A stretch of 64,000 bases of DNA from Flavobacteriales bacterium (GTDB taxonomy: Bacteria > Bacteroidota > Bacteroidia > Flavobacteriales_F > PHOS-HE28): NCBI GenBank assembly GCA_016703105.1, contig JADJCS010000002.1, positions 248,001 to 312,000 on the forward strand, read 5' to 3'. This document shows, piece by piece, positions 7,422 through 16,786 of the stretch. The notes beneath the pieces were generated by a model, which saw only the letters and a program-made list of their open reading frames with translations, was not told where the DNA came from and searched no databases. Within the stretch, counting starts at the first letter, position 1; each line of letters starts with the position of its first letter. The position numbers and the translations under genes are program-made.

Positions 7422-10130
7422 ATGAAAAAGAAGAGAATTGGACTGATTGGAACACTCTTCTGTGCCATGTGGTTGACCATCGCCACTGTGCAGGCCCAAA
7501 CGATTACCCAAGGTGCAGCCGGTAGCGTGTTCCAACAATTGGACAATAGCTTCGTCAATCCACAGGACTGGACGCGCTCGCTTGGCGTGGGGTACTTCTG
7601 GCCCAATGGAGCCGTACCCGAGAGCTTCCTCCATGTGGACAGCCGGTTCAGCGTGTTGCCTATGAATGGTTCCATCGCCAGCCTGAGCGAGACCTTCCGC
7701 ACCAGGGTTGCCGCAGGCCAGAACCAGTTCTGGCGAATGGAACGCGGGCAGTTGGAGATAGGCAATCTCTACCACGGCAACCCCGGCAATGCCTTCCAGA
7801 TAAAAGCCATGCAAGCCGATGGCAATTTGTGGTTGCGCAATTCGGTGGACAATGGGTTCCGGATCCATTTCGATGGTGCTTTCAACCTGAACACCTTTAA
7901 CGGCGATCGTGTGGGCTTCGCATCCCTTGGCAGCCAACCGGGCATGAACGCTTTTAGCACCCCTGCGCCATGGACGCGGTTACACCTGGCGCATGAGCAA
8001 CCCGGTGCCAACTTGCCGGAATTCGGTTACCGAGGCTGGGAACGCAACGGCATCGCCCTTACCGGACAGAGCGACTTTGCCTACATCGGGCAGAAGTACC
8101 ACATGGGTGCCAGCGGCGATGGGCCGGAAGAAGATGACAACACGGACTTGGTGATCGCCGTGGGTGATGAAGGGCTGCCCGAACAGGACGCGAGCACACA
8201 CAACAATATTTCCTTCCGCTTTCTGGGCGCCAATGGAGTGGATGGTTCCGCAGGCACCATCGAAGGTTTGGAGATGATGCGCTTGCGGCCCTACCGCGCG
8301 ACGGCGAACGCTCCGATAATCGGCCGAGTGGGCGTGGGCGACTTCGTGAACAATGCCACCCTGCCAGAAGAAAGCCTCGACATACTGGAAGGCAAGGTGC
8401 GCGTGCGCGATCTGCCTACCGACCCGCTTAGCACGAGCGAGGAGGTGGTAACGGTGAACATGACGAACGGTAACTTAGAACACCGGCCCTTGGGCGCACT
8501 GCCCGATAACTGCGAATGGAAACAGGTGATCGGAACTGCCTACGCGGACGACGTCTACACGGGCATCGGCACTTTTTCCGGCTGCCCGGATAGGGACAAT
8601 AGTGTTGGCATCGGTACCGCCCTTGCAGATGCGAAATTGCATGTGGCCGGCGATGTTCTTGCCGATCCCATTCCTCGCAAAGCGATACTTGCCGTGTTGA
8701 AGGGTGATGCCACCTCGAATTGGAACAATGCGATCGAATCATCGATCACGCCAAGTGGATCCAGTGGAGCTTATTTCTCCGGGTTGACCGCCCAGAGCTA
8801 CAACGCCATCACGCTCAATGCAGGGGTTGTTGGCCGTGCGTTCAACAACACCGGTCTCACGGTGGCTGAGATGAACGGTGTTCGCGCTGAGGCGGAGGCC
8901 ACGAACGGCTCGGTTACCAATGCCTACGGGATCTTCGCCAATTCGCGCAAGCAATTGGCCGGGAGTATTACCAACAACCACGGCGGTCGTTTCTGGGCGC
9001 AAGGAGGTGGAAGTGTTGTTGGCGCTCTTGTCACAGCCGAACTGGGGAGCACATTGAACATCGGTGTGAATTCCTTCGCTACATCCGCGCCGACGTCAAC
9101 AGCTGTGCAGGGAAACGCTTCCTGTAGCGGTATCGCAAGTTCTTTGGTCGCGGGCGGTCGGTTCACTGGCACAAGCAGCGTAGCAGGCACGGTTTGGGGC
9201 GGGCGGCTGGTAGGTAGCGGCAATTCGGCGACGGCGAACATCTATGGTGCGGAGTGCCAAGGGATCGGCGGGGGTGCAGGTAGTGTGTATGGCGTTAGGG
9301 CTTCGGCGCTCGGAGGGGCCTTCAACTACGGGCTCTATGCAAGTGTGGCCGATACCTCTGCGAACAATTGGGCCGGGTTTCTGGTGGGAAAGCTCCGGGT
9401 TAGCAGCAACGTACATGCGTTCGGTTACTACAGTCTATCGGATGCGAGCCTGAAGACGAACGTGCAGGAGCTCCAGAACGCGGGTGGCATTATCGCCCAA
9501 CTCAACCCATACACCTATGAGTTCCTGCCGAGCACCCACCCGAATTTGATGCCGCCAAGTGGGCCGCAACTCGGCCTGATCGCCCAGGAATTGGAGGATG
9601 TGTTACCCCAATTGGTGGTTTCTGTAACCGACCCAGCTGTTGTGGACAGTGCCGGAGTGGAGATAGCCCCAGCCGTAACGTACAAAGCGGTGAACTACGT
9701 CTGTCTGATCCCTGTGCTGATCGCAAATGCCAAGGAGCAACAGGTCACCATCAGTTCGTTGCAAGATCAGGTGGCCTCCATGCAACAGGACCTTGCCGCC
9801 TGCTGCGCGAGCCAGGGCACGGATGATCAGCGTTCCATGAGCACTGCCGCAAGTATGGATGTGAAGCACACCGATCTCTTCATCATCCCCAACCCGGTGG
9901 CGGACCTCACGCAGTTGCGCTACACCATCGCTACGCCCGGTCGCACGCGCTTGGAAGTTGCCGATGGCCAAGGAAAGCGGCTCGAAATTCTGGAAGAAGC
10001 GGTGCGCGAAGTGGGCATGTTCGAATATGGTTGGAACACACAGGATCTAGCACCTGGAACCTACCACTGCACCCTGTTCGTGAACAACACGTTCGTGGTG
10101 AAGAAGGCGGTGAAGGTGGGTGCGCGGTAA
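7422..10130 (+). CDS. T9SS-sorted fibre-like surface protein with S74 intramolecular chaperone domain
   Basis: 902 residues: signal peptide (to about 26), a long Gly/Asn/Ala-rich fibre-like body without recognisable enzyme motifs, and an S74 (chaperone of endosialidase) domain at about 672-780. The self-cleavage motif SDASLK is intact (S673, K678), followed by 'QLNPYTYEF' and 'LGLIAQELEDVLPQLV'. A short coiled coil ('EQQVTISSLQDQVASMQQDL') and a T9SS type A sorting domain ('FIIPNPVADLTQLRY...', about 815-902) follow. S74 domains trimerise a fibre and then usually cut themselves off. A strong terminator follows. Probably a surface adhesin or fibre; target unknown. Not a phage gene, since the signal peptide and sorting domain show cellular export. 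Confidence 0.9.
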   Translation: MKKKRIGLIGTLFCAMWLTIATVQAQTITQGAAGSVFQQLDNSFVNPQDWTRSLGVGYFWPNGAVPESFLHVDSRFSVLPMNGSIASLSETFRTRVAAGQNQFWRMERGQLEIGNLYHGNPGNAFQIKAMQADGNLWLRNSVDNGFRIHFDGAFNLNTFNGDRVGFASLGSQPGMNAFSTPAPWTRLHLAHEQPGANLPEFGYRGWERNGIALTGQSDFAYIGQKYHMGASGDGPEEDDNTDLVIAVGDEGLPEQDASTHNNISFRFLGANGVDGSAGTIEGLEMMRLRPYRATANAPIIGRVGVGDFVNNATLPEESLDILEGKVRVRDLPTDPLSTSEEVVTVNMTNGNLEHRPLGALPDNCEWKQVIGTAYADDVYTGIGTFSGCPDRDNSVGIGTALADAKLHVAGDVLADPIPRKAILAVLKGDATSNWNNAIESSITPSGSSGAYFSGLTAQSYNAITLNAGVVGRAFNNTGLTVAEMNGVRAEAEATNGSVTNAYGIFANSRKQLAGSITNNHGGRFWAQGGGSVVGALVTAELGSTLNIGVNSFATSAPTSTAVQGNASCSGIASSLVAGGRFTGTSSVAGTVWGGRLVGSGNSATANIYGAECQGIGGGAGSVYGVRASALGGAFNYGLYASVADTSANNWAGFLVGKLRVSSNVHAFGYYSLSDASLKTNVQELQNAGGIIAQLNPYTYEFLPSTHPNLMPPSGPQLGLIAQELEDVLPQLVVSVTDPAVVDSAGVEIAPAVTYKAVNYVCLIPVLIANAKEQQVTISSLQDQVASMQQDLAACCASQGTDDQRSMSTAASMDVKHTDLFIIPNPVADLTQLRYTIATPGRTRLEVADGQGKRLEILEEAVREVGMFEYGWNTQDLAPGTYHCTLFVNNTFVVKKAVKVGAR

Positions 10131-10148
10131 AGAGAAAACGTTCCTAGG

Positions 10149-10183
10149 CGAAGCCCGGACCACAGGTTCGGGCTTCGTTTTTT
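10149..10183 (+). terminator. Rho-independent terminator after the S74 gene
   Basis: A 9-bp perfect stem (CGAAGCCCG / CGGGCTTCG) with an 11-nt loop is followed by six T residues. It ends the 5.9-10.1 kb plus-strand operon and sits at the junction with the convergent DUF4421 gene. Confidence 0.9.
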
Positions 10184-11243
10184 ACAAACCCCACCGTTCC
10201 AACCGATGCCAATTCGGCCCCGGGAACCGAATCCCGATGGCAAAGCGCGCCCAGGCCTGCATGAGGCTGAGTTGAACGGCTTCCGAAGCCATGCCCGAAT
10301 GCACCAGAACGTTCATGGTAAGCGCGGTGTACCAGCGATCCCCATTGAAACCGGCCCCCATGCGAATGGCGAGCGACCCGCCGGGAGTTGTGTGATCCGT
10401 TCCCACCCCTTCCGCGCTCTGCAGACGCAGGAATTGCACGGAGAACCCGGGCACCACCGCCGCGTTGATGAAGCCTTTCTTCCAGAACGAGAACGTGTGC
10501 GTGTAGCCGATGTTGGTGCCGACTATCCACCGCCGCAACTCGGTGAACCGCGCTTCCGAAGGGAACGTGTCCAACAGGGCGAACGGCACTAAACTGCTAT
10601 CGGCGCGGATGCGCGTGTTCCAGATGGAAGCGCCCGCGATCAAGGTTCCAGCACTGCGTTTCTGGCGTTCCATCTGGTAGAGCGTCGCGTTCTGGCTGTA
10701 CCTGCGCTTGAAGTTGAACGCGTAGTCGAAGGTGCCCACGAAGTGACGGTCCTCCAGATCACGACGCACGATGAGCGGATCCGTGCCATCCGAGCCGGGA
10801 ACGATCTCCCGTGTGTTCTCCAGGTAGAAGCCGCTGTGTTCGCTCCAGCCCAGGCGTGCCCATATGCGCCTGCCCGTCATGCCCAGACCGAAGCCGCGTG
10901 AAGTAGTTTTCCCCAGCGCAGGGTCTGGAGCATCCAACAAGGGCACCCCGAAGGTGAATTCCGCGCTCAGCCATTTGTAGTTCAACCCGAAGCCGTACCG
11001 CTCGGCGTTGTTGGTGGTGTATGCGAGTTCGTGCCCATTGGTGTCGGAGAGGTCGATCGACGCATCGGCGTAGGCGGTCACCAGGCTAACCACCACGTTG
11101 TTGCGGTAGCTCTTCACGTAGGACGTGTCGTATTTGGGCGGAGTGGTGGTATCCTCCAGCAGGAGCACACGCACGCGTTCGTGTACCTGGCCCTGGGCCA
11201 CGATCCCGCTGAGCAGGAACAAGGAGCAAGCGATCCACTTCAT
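10182..11243 (-). CDS. DUF4421 family outer-membrane-type protein
   Basis: 353 residues from ATG 11243 (an upstream in-frame TTG at 11258 is less likely). Signal peptide 'MKWIACSLFLLSGIVAQGQ', then the DUF4421 pattern: 'DTSYVKSYRNNVVVSLVTAY', 'NNAERYGFGLNYKWLSAEFTFGVP', then many alternating amphipathic strands ending in an aromatic-rich C-terminus. The family is nearly confined to Bacteroidota and is predicted to be an outer-membrane beta-barrel of unknown function. It is monocistronic between two terminator-bounded units. Confidence 0.87.
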   Translation of the reverse strand: MKWIACSLFLLSGIVAQGQVHERVRVLLLEDTTTPPKYDTSYVKSYRNNVVVSLVTAYADASIDLSDTNGHELAYTTNNAERYGFGLNYKWLSAEFTFGVPLLDAPDPALGKTTSRGFGLGMTGRRIWARLGWSEHSGFYLENTREIVPGSDGTDPLIVRRDLEDRHFVGTFDYAFNFKRRYSQNATLYQMERQKRSAGTLIAGASIWNTRIRADSSLVPFALLDTFPSEARFTELRRWIVGTNIGYTHTFSFWKKGFINAAVVPGFSVQFLRLQSAEGVGTDHTTPGGSLAIRMGAGFNGDRWYTALTMNVLVHSGMASEAVQLSLMQAWARFAIGIRFPGPNWHRLERWGL

Positions 11244-11284
11244 AGTGAAGTGGTGCAAGCTAGAAATGCGGGCCTATCTCCTCG

Positions 11285-13675
11285 CTACCGTTGAAGGACA
11301 AGCCGGCCGGCGCCCTGAACGCCCCCGCTCAAGCGGTATTGATAGCTGCCTGGGGCCAGGTCCTTCGCTTCGATCACGAACCGTCCGGAACCTGCCGCAT
11401 CCGCGATCCGCAGTACCGCACGCCCCTGCAGATCCACCAGTTCCAATAGAACGGCTTTACCGGAAGTGGGTGGATAGCTGACCAAGGTCTGTTCGCTGAA
11501 CGGGTTCGGGAATACGCGGATCACTTGGTCCAAGGCCACTTCGCTCAACCCCGTGCTCGTCACACACTCGTTCTCCAGGTAGTTGAGGTTGTTGTGGTAG
11601 TTCTCGTTCACCACGTCGATCACTTCCTGGATGCAGATCAGCGGCTCCGGGTTCATGAAGTGAACGCGGCAAAGGGGCTTATACAGCGGCCCGCGCTCGA
11701 TGAGCGAATCCACCGCGCTGAGGCACATCAGGTGGCCGGTGCCGAAGGCGAACTGCGGGACCGCTGGATACGCGATCGGATCGTACAGGCTCTCCACATT
11801 GGTGATCTGCACACCGCTCAATAGCAGCTCATAACCGAGGATCTTGCGGTTCGGGTTCTTCACATGGATGTCCAGCGTGTTGTTCACCAGATCCACCGCA
11901 CCGATCGAAAAGGTGACCGAATCGAAGGGGTTGATGATCTCGATGAAGGGGAAGCTGCAATGGTCGTGTACCGCGTTGCTGTCCGGCGGGTGATTGTAGG
12001 TGTTCCAGTAATCGCAGTAGGCCATCAGCGCGGCGTCCGTAACGGTGAGGTTCCCATCCTGGTCGATGTCATTGCAGGGCATTGGTGTTAAGTCGTTGCC
12101 CAGGATCCCGTTCACATATTCCCACACATCGCTCGTGTTCTGTTGGCTGTTCAGGTCCAGGTCGCCGATCAAGGCGGTGCCGCCACAATTGCCTTCGCAA
12201 TCCAATTGCGCACTTCCATAGATCTCGCCGAGACAGTCCACGTAGGGTTCGCAGGTGGTGTCGATGGTGATGGCCAGGGTTGGGGTGCGATCAATGAAAA
12301 TGCAGACCTGCGCCCAGTTGTTGTAGAGGTTGCTCTCCACGCGTCCCAGAGCGTCCGGATCATTGTCCCAGTTGGTGCGCACCACCAGCGTGTAGGTGCC
12401 TTCGGGCACGCCGGTGATGTCCAACCAATTGCAGCTCGTACCGCTTCCATAAACATCGGCGCAGCCTGCGCTGATGCCCATGTTGCCGCATCCGTACTGC
12501 CAGGTACCACCACCACTGCAATCGATATCCATCACGCAGAAGCCGTTCTTGAAACCGATGGCCAGTTCCTGTCCCTGGTCGTCGTACAGCAAATACTCCG
12601 CGTAGCCCTTGTAGTGGGTATGGCCATGGCAGTTCTGTAGTTCGAACTGGTCCGGGTTCTGGCCCGGCGTGCCGATGTAGTAATCCGCATCGCCGATGTT
12701 GGCGATCCGGGTCGTGAAGGCGATCACTTCCCGCGCACCGAAGCCGGTAAGACAGCCTTCGGCGATGTAACAATCGCCCTGGCCCACGGTCACGGTGTTC
12801 AAATTCAAGGAATTCTGCACGCCCTGCTGGTCCACGGTAAGATCCGGTGCCTGCGGGCAAAGCGGGTCGCCCCAAGGAATGCAGCTCCCATCGTCCTGCG
12901 CGGCGAGCGGGTTGTAGTTGCAGGAGCCCGGATCGGTGCAACCGATGATCGGACCGCCGTAACTGAGGGACCATGCGATCACCTGCCCGTCGCAGTCGGT
13001 GCCTGTTCCGCCAATGCGGATCCACACCTGTTGGCCGGCGCCAAGGCTCGGGGTCATTTCCGCTTGAAGACCGCAGCCGCCATCCGCGAAGTACATGGTG
13101 CCTACCGGGCCGTCATCGAATACCAGGCCGGTGCAATGGTCGTAGACATAGATGCGCGTGTCGCAGGTGGACAGGCCGCAGGTGGTGATCAGGTAGTAGC
13201 CGGAGAGGGTAGGGGTGAAGCTGTACCAAGTGTCGGCATCCGGCGCTGTGTGACCTCCTTCGATGATCGGTAACGGATTGCCGCAACTGAATCCCGGCGG
13301 ACAGTTGATCTCAGTGACCTGGGTATAGGTGTAGTTGTTGTTGTAGAGGTCCCCACCACTGGCCACGGTCACGCCATCCAGGGTTACGCTGTAACCGCCG
13401 GTTCCGGTGATCCCATCGCCGTAAGAATCGTGCATGGTGAAGAGCAAACAGGTCCCGGTGGGCACGCAGGTCGTAGCGTTCACCGAAGTGCCGCTGGCCA
13501 GGATCGTCCCGCCATTGGTCTGCACGTCCCAGGTGATCTCGTTCGGCCACGCGTCCGGTACGATGGTCACCACGAGTTCGCTCTCACCGGGCGGGCAGCC
13601 CCCGCCAGAAGCGGCCTGTGCGGAACTGTACGTGAGGAGCGCGAGGACAAGGAGCAGGGTTGTGGTGCGAAGCAT
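11285..13675 (-). CDS. Lysyl-oxidase-like copper protein with dockerin-like region and T9SS domain
   Basis: 796 residues. After the signal peptide come two beta-sandwich segments (about 30-240), a Cys-rich 'GCTDPGSCNYNPLA..DDGSC' linker (245-265), and a lysyl-oxidase-like domain (about 278-462) with the copper-binding cluster CHGHTHYKGYAEY (H350, H352, H354), 'FCVMDIDC' and 'SAGCADVYGSG..CNWLDITGVPEGTYTLVV'. Then a dockerin-like stretch with two EF-hand-type loops ('DLDLNSQQNTSD', 'DIDQDGNLTVTD') and a T9SS type A sorting domain. Lysyl oxidases deaminate lysine side chains to allysine using copper and a tyrosine-derived quinone; the bacterial substrate is unknown. Extracellular by prediction. 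Not obviously in an operon. Confidence 0.85.
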   Translation of the reverse strand: MLRTTTLLLVLALLTYSSAQAASGGGCPPGESELVVTIVPDAWPNEITWDVQTNGGTILASGTSVNATTCVPTGTCLLFTMHDSYGDGITGTGGYSVTLDGVTVASGGDLYNNNYTYTQVTEINCPPGFSCGNPLPIIEGGHTAPDADTWYSFTPTLSGYYLITTCGLSTCDTRIYVYDHCTGLVFDDGPVGTMYFADGGCGLQAEMTPSLGAGQQVWIRIGGTGTDCDGQVIAWSLSYGGPIIGCTDPGSCNYNPLAAQDDGSCIPWGDPLCPQAPDLTVDQQGVQNSLNLNTVTVGQGDCYIAEGCLTGFGAREVIAFTTRIANIGDADYYIGTPGQNPDQFELQNCHGHTHYKGYAEYLLYDDQGQELAIGFKNGFCVMDIDCSGGGTWQYGCGNMGISAGCADVYGSGTSCNWLDITGVPEGTYTLVVRTNWDNDPDALGRVESNLYNNWAQVCIFIDRTPTLAITIDTTCEPYVDCLGEIYGSAQLDCEGNCGGTALIGDLDLNSQQNTSDVWEYVNGILGNDLTPMPCNDIDQDGNLTVTDAALMAYCDYWNTYNHPPDSNAVHDHCSFPFIEIINPFDSVTFSIGAVDLVNNTLDIHVKNPNRKILGYELLLSGVQITNVESLYDPIAYPAVPQFAFGTGHLMCLSAVDSLIERGPLYKPLCRVHFMNPEPLICIQEVIDVVNENYHNNLNYLENECVTSTGLSEVALDQVIRVFPNPFSEQTLVSYPPTSGKAVLLELVDLQGRAVLRIADAAGSGRFVIEAKDLAPGSYQYRLSGGVQGAGRLVLQR

Positions 13676-13751
13676 GGTCGTGGTGGGTCGTTCTTAGGAC
13701 GAACGAATATCGCGTTAGGCCGCCTGATAGCGCATACGACCGGGCGAAAGA

Positions 13752-16025
13752 TCAATTAATGATCACCTCGTCCAGGAACAGCCAAGCGGGTTCCCCAGCG
13801 CCAGGCTGCCCGACAGGAATAGCCTTCCAGGCGTGAACGATGTACCGCACATAGCGCGCTTTGCAAGGTTTCACCACGGCGACCTCGCGGCGCCCCTCGC
13901 CTTTTTTCATCGGAGCGTCTCCTTGCTTCTCGAAGGTGAGGCCATCCAGGCTGGTGGAGATCTCGATGGCCTCCGGCGGATGGATCCATGAACTGGGCTC
14001 GTTCAGCGCACCAAGGCCCAGGAAACGCAGATCTTGAGCGCTGTCCAGATCCACGGTTATCGTGACCTCCCCGCCGCGCCAGCCCAGCCATTCGTGGTTC
14101 ACGCGGCGCGCCCCTGCGGTGATGCCGTTCACCAGGGTGAAGGCGCCTCCATCCGCGTACTTCTCGCTCGGCGCGCGGTCAAGGGTGATGTTCCGGGCCG
14201 TCGCTTTGCTATAGAGTATCCGGCGGGACACCATGCGCCCTTGCTCATTACCATGGATGTCCTTGCAAAGGGCACGGATGGTGAGATTGTTCTTCGCGAT
14301 GATGGGACCCGTGTAGGGCACGCCTTCCAAACTCCGCGCGTCCAGCACGAACGGTTGACCTTCACAGGGACATTCCATCGATACCATTACCTCGCCGGGG
14401 TTGGCGCCTGGGGCCAGATGCAACACCGGGTCGAACATGCTTTGCGCGGCATTGATCCTCAACCTTTCCAACGCAGGGAATTCGGCTTTCAACCGGCGGA
14501 GGAAGTCCGCTTCGTTCCGGGAGGCGGCGGGGCTCCAGAGCACTTCGCTCAATGCGAGGGCACGCGGCACGGCCATGTATTCCAAATGATCCTCTGTCAG
14601 GATGTACTCCGTCCACACGTTCCCTTGGGCACCCAGGATGTACTTCGATTCCTCGGCGTTCAGCTCCGCGGGGATCGGTTCGTAGCTGTAGGTTTTCTGC
14701 AACGGCGTGTAGCCGCCGATGGCCAGCGGCTCGTTGGCGGGATCGCCTTGGTAGTGATCGAAATAGCAATGACTGCCCGGGCTCATTACCGCATAGTGGC
14801 CGGCTTTCGCCGAAGCGATGCCGCCCTCGGTGCCGCGCCAGCTCATCACAGCCGCGTTCGGCGCCAGGCCCCCTTCCAGGATCTCATCCCAGCCGATGAT
14901 CTTGCGGCCCTTGCTGTTCACGAACTTTTCAATGCGGCGAATGAAGTAGGACTGGAGTTCGTGCTCATCCTTCAATCCCTCCTGTTGCATCAAAGCCTGG
15001 CAATGCGGGCATTCGTGCCAGCGCTCTTTGGGACATTCATCCCCGCCGATATGGATGTAGGGCGAAGGGAATAGCCCGATCACTTCGTCCAGCACGTTCT
15101 CCAAAAAGATGAAGGTCTCTTCCTTCGGGCAGAAGACATCGGGGAATACCCCCCAGCCTCTTTCCACCGAGAAAGGCCCACGCGTGCAACTCAGTTCTGG
15201 ATAGGCGGCCAGCGCCGCGAGCGCATGCCCTGGCATTTCGATCTCGGGCACCACAGCGATGTGGCGCGCCGCCGCGTACGCCACAACATCGCGGATCTCC
15301 TCCTGCGTGTAGAAGCCGCCATAGCGCAACGTATCGAAGGTCTGCGCGCTGTATGGACCCACCTGGCTGCCTTTCCGCCAGGCACCCACTTCAGTGAGCT
15401 TCGGGTACTTCTTGATCTCGATGCGCCAGCCCTGGTCGTCCGTCAGGTGCCAGTGGAAGGTGTTCAGCTTGTACCGCGCTAGTAGATCGATGTAGCTCTT
15501 CACGAAGGACACCAGGAAGAAGTGCCGGACCACGTCCAGGTGCATGCCGCGCCACGCGAAACGCGGGTGGTCGCTGATGCGCAGGCAGGGGAGGCGCATG
15601 TCGCCTACACCACCTTCCAGCAATTGGATCAAGGTGCGCGTTCCCCGGAACAGCCCTTCCTCTGTAGGTGCCTTGATCAGGATCCGGTCCTTTTCCACCG
15701 TGAGCCAGTAGGTCTCGGGCGGTAGGATGGTGTCCGGTTGGAACAGGGATAGTTCAATATCAAGTGCCTTCTCGCATTTCACTGCGGACTTCGGGTGCAG
15801 CGAGTCCAATTCTGCTTGAAGTAGATCGCCGAGAGCCTTCGTCACGCCGTGGCCGCGCGTCACGCTCCAGGGGCACTTCAGTGCACATTCGCCCTGGAGT
15901 TGTTCGATCTCCACGGGCAGCGGAATGAGCGAAGGGATGGTCAGCGCGCTTTGCGCGCCCAACGCTTGGGCCAGGCCCAAAAAAAGGAAGGGAAGAACTC
16001 GCGGAACGAAGGGGAAGGCGCCCAT
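13752..16025 (-). CDS. Beta-N-acetylhexosaminidase, glycoside hydrolase family 20
   Basis: 757 residues with a signal peptide ending ALGAQS. A GH20b N-terminal domain (about 27-150) precedes the catalytic TIM barrel, which has 'WRGMHLDVVRHF', 'NTFHWHLTDDQGWRIEIK' and the catalytic pair in HIGGDECPKERW (D329, E330; substrate-assisted mechanism). A chitobiase-type C-terminal segment and a discoidin (F5/8 type C)-like domain (about 610-757) follow. It removes terminal GlcNAc/GalNAc from chitooligosaccharides or glycans in the periplasm or outside. No T9SS domain. It starts immediately after the stop of the small upstream gene (TAG then ATG with no gap), so translation is coupled. Confidence 0.93.
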   Translation of the reverse strand: MGAFPFVPRVLPFLFLGLAQALGAQSALTIPSLIPLPVEIEQLQGECALKCPWSVTRGHGVTKALGDLLQAELDSLHPKSAVKCEKALDIELSLFQPDTILPPETYWLTVEKDRILIKAPTEEGLFRGTRTLIQLLEGGVGDMRLPCLRISDHPRFAWRGMHLDVVRHFFLVSFVKSYIDLLARYKLNTFHWHLTDDQGWRIEIKKYPKLTEVGAWRKGSQVGPYSAQTFDTLRYGGFYTQEEIRDVVAYAAARHIAVVPEIEMPGHALAALAAYPELSCTRGPFSVERGWGVFPDVFCPKEETFIFLENVLDEVIGLFPSPYIHIGGDECPKERWHECPHCQALMQQEGLKDEHELQSYFIRRIEKFVNSKGRKIIGWDEILEGGLAPNAAVMSWRGTEGGIASAKAGHYAVMSPGSHCYFDHYQGDPANEPLAIGGYTPLQKTYSYEPIPAELNAEESKYILGAQGNVWTEYILTEDHLEYMAVPRALALSEVLWSPAASRNEADFLRRLKAEFPALERLRINAAQSMFDPVLHLAPGANPGEVMVSMECPCEGQPFVLDARSLEGVPYTGPIIAKNNLTIRALCKDIHGNEQGRMVSRRILYSKATARNITLDRAPSEKYADGGAFTLVNGITAGARRVNHEWLGWRGGEVTITVDLDSAQDLRFLGLGALNEPSSWIHPPEAIEISTSLDGLTFEKQGDAPMKKGEGRREVAVVKPCKARYVRYIVHAWKAIPVGQPGAGEPAWLFLDEVIIN

Positions 16026-16373
16026 CTAGTGTTGGGCGGGCGCCGCTTCCTCCTTGGCCGGGGCTTCGAGCAGGACCACTTCCAGCTTGCGAACCCCATA
16101 CTTGGCCTTCAACTCCAAGCGGTGCTGCTCGCCCTCTTCGCGCGTGGCGAATCGCATCACATCCACATCGGCGGCCGCTTTCAGTTCTTCGTGCTCCTTC
16201 TTCACTTGGGCGAGCAGTTGCGGGGTGGTGAACATCTCCGTGGTGGCGAACACCGGCGTGAGATAGACCACCGGCCCGTTCCGCCAGTTGCCGATGGCCA
16301 TGGCGAAGATCTCTTTCTGGGCATGGGCGCTGAAGGCGCAGAGGAAACCGAGGAGGAGCAGTAAGCGGCGCAT
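16026..16373 (-). CDS. Small exported protein of unknown function
   Basis: 115 residues from ATG 16373, which starts a clear signal peptide (MRRLLLLLGFLCAFSAHAQ). The mature part is about 95 residues, Lys/Glu-rich, with 'MAIGNWRNGPVVYLTPVF', a probable helix ('LAQVKKEHEELKAAADVDVMRFATREE') and an Ala/Glu-rich end. I do not recognise the family. Its stop abuts the start of the GH20 gene, so the two form an operon with it as first gene. A CATCTTTG box lies about 17 nt upstream. Confidence 0.7.
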   Translation of the reverse strand: MRRLLLLLGFLCAFSAHAQKEIFAMAIGNWRNGPVVYLTPVFATTEMFTTPQLLAQVKKEHEELKAAADVDVMRFATREEGEQHRLELKAKYGVRKLEVVLLEAPAKEEAAPAQH

Positions 16374-16436
16374 GGGGTAGTGTTTGGTCCGCAAAGATGG
16401 TCGTGCCCGGCCGCCCGGCAAACACGGCGCTTAACC

Positions 16437-16444
16437 GATCTTCG
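16437..16444 (+). promoter_or_regulatory. Candidate -7 box GATCTTCG abutting rhodanese start
   Basis: GATCTTCG followed by a 4-nt spacer and ATG 16449. It is a weaker TTCG variant of the start-proximal box group. Confidence 0.3.
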
Positions 16445-16448
16445 CACC

Positions 16449-16730
16449 ATGAGCTTGTCCTCCCACAAAACGATCCCCGAAGGCGCTACTCTTGTGGACG
16501 TCCGGACCCCGGCCGAATATGCCGCGGGCCATATTGAAGGCTCCCTGAGCATCCCTTTGGACACCGTGCCCCAGGCATTGGAGCGGTTCCGGTCCCTCCA
16601 GGGACCCGTGGTGCTGATCTGCCTTTCGGGCAACCGCAGTGGGCAAGCCGCCCAATGGCTTCAGGCCCAAGGACTGCGCAACGTGGAGAACGGAGGGAGC
16701 TGGTTGAGCTACCGCGATGAGCCCGTGTAG
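16449..16730 (+). CDS. Single-domain rhodanese-like protein
   Basis: 93 residues, one rhodanese domain: 'TLVDVRTPAEYAAGHIEGSLSIPL' and the active loop CLSGNRSG with the catalytic cysteine, a six-residue loop typical of sulfurtransferases. Such cytoplasmic proteins carry sulfane sulfur as a persulfide; the physiological acceptor is unknown. The ATG at 16449 starts exactly at the conserved fold, and upstream codons look non-coding. It lies upstream of rpsP, but a separate promoter box stands between them. Confidence 0.9.
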   Translation: MSLSSHKTIPEGATLVDVRTPAEYAAGHIEGSLSIPLDTVPQALERFRSLQGPVVLICLSGNRSGQAAQWLQAQGLRNVENGGSWLSYRDEPV

Positions 16731-16740
16731 GGTATTCTGT

Positions 16741-16748
16741 TACATTTG
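16741..16748 (+). promoter_or_regulatory. Canonical Bacteroidota -7 box TACATTTG of rpsP
   Basis: TACATTTGCGGCC matches TAnnTTTG exactly and lies 38 nt upstream of the rpsP start. The same TTTGCGGCC or TTTGCCGCC extension recurs before pckA, cca and def in this window. No clear -33 TTG. Confidence 0.6.
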
Positions 16749-16786
16749 CGGCCCCTTCGAGCAAGGGGACTAAATCCAACAGCGAC

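Noticed and set aside
7422..10130. Prophage tail-fibre gene
   Set aside because: The S74 domain is phage-like, but a signal peptide and T9SS sorting domain are present and no other phage genes are nearby.
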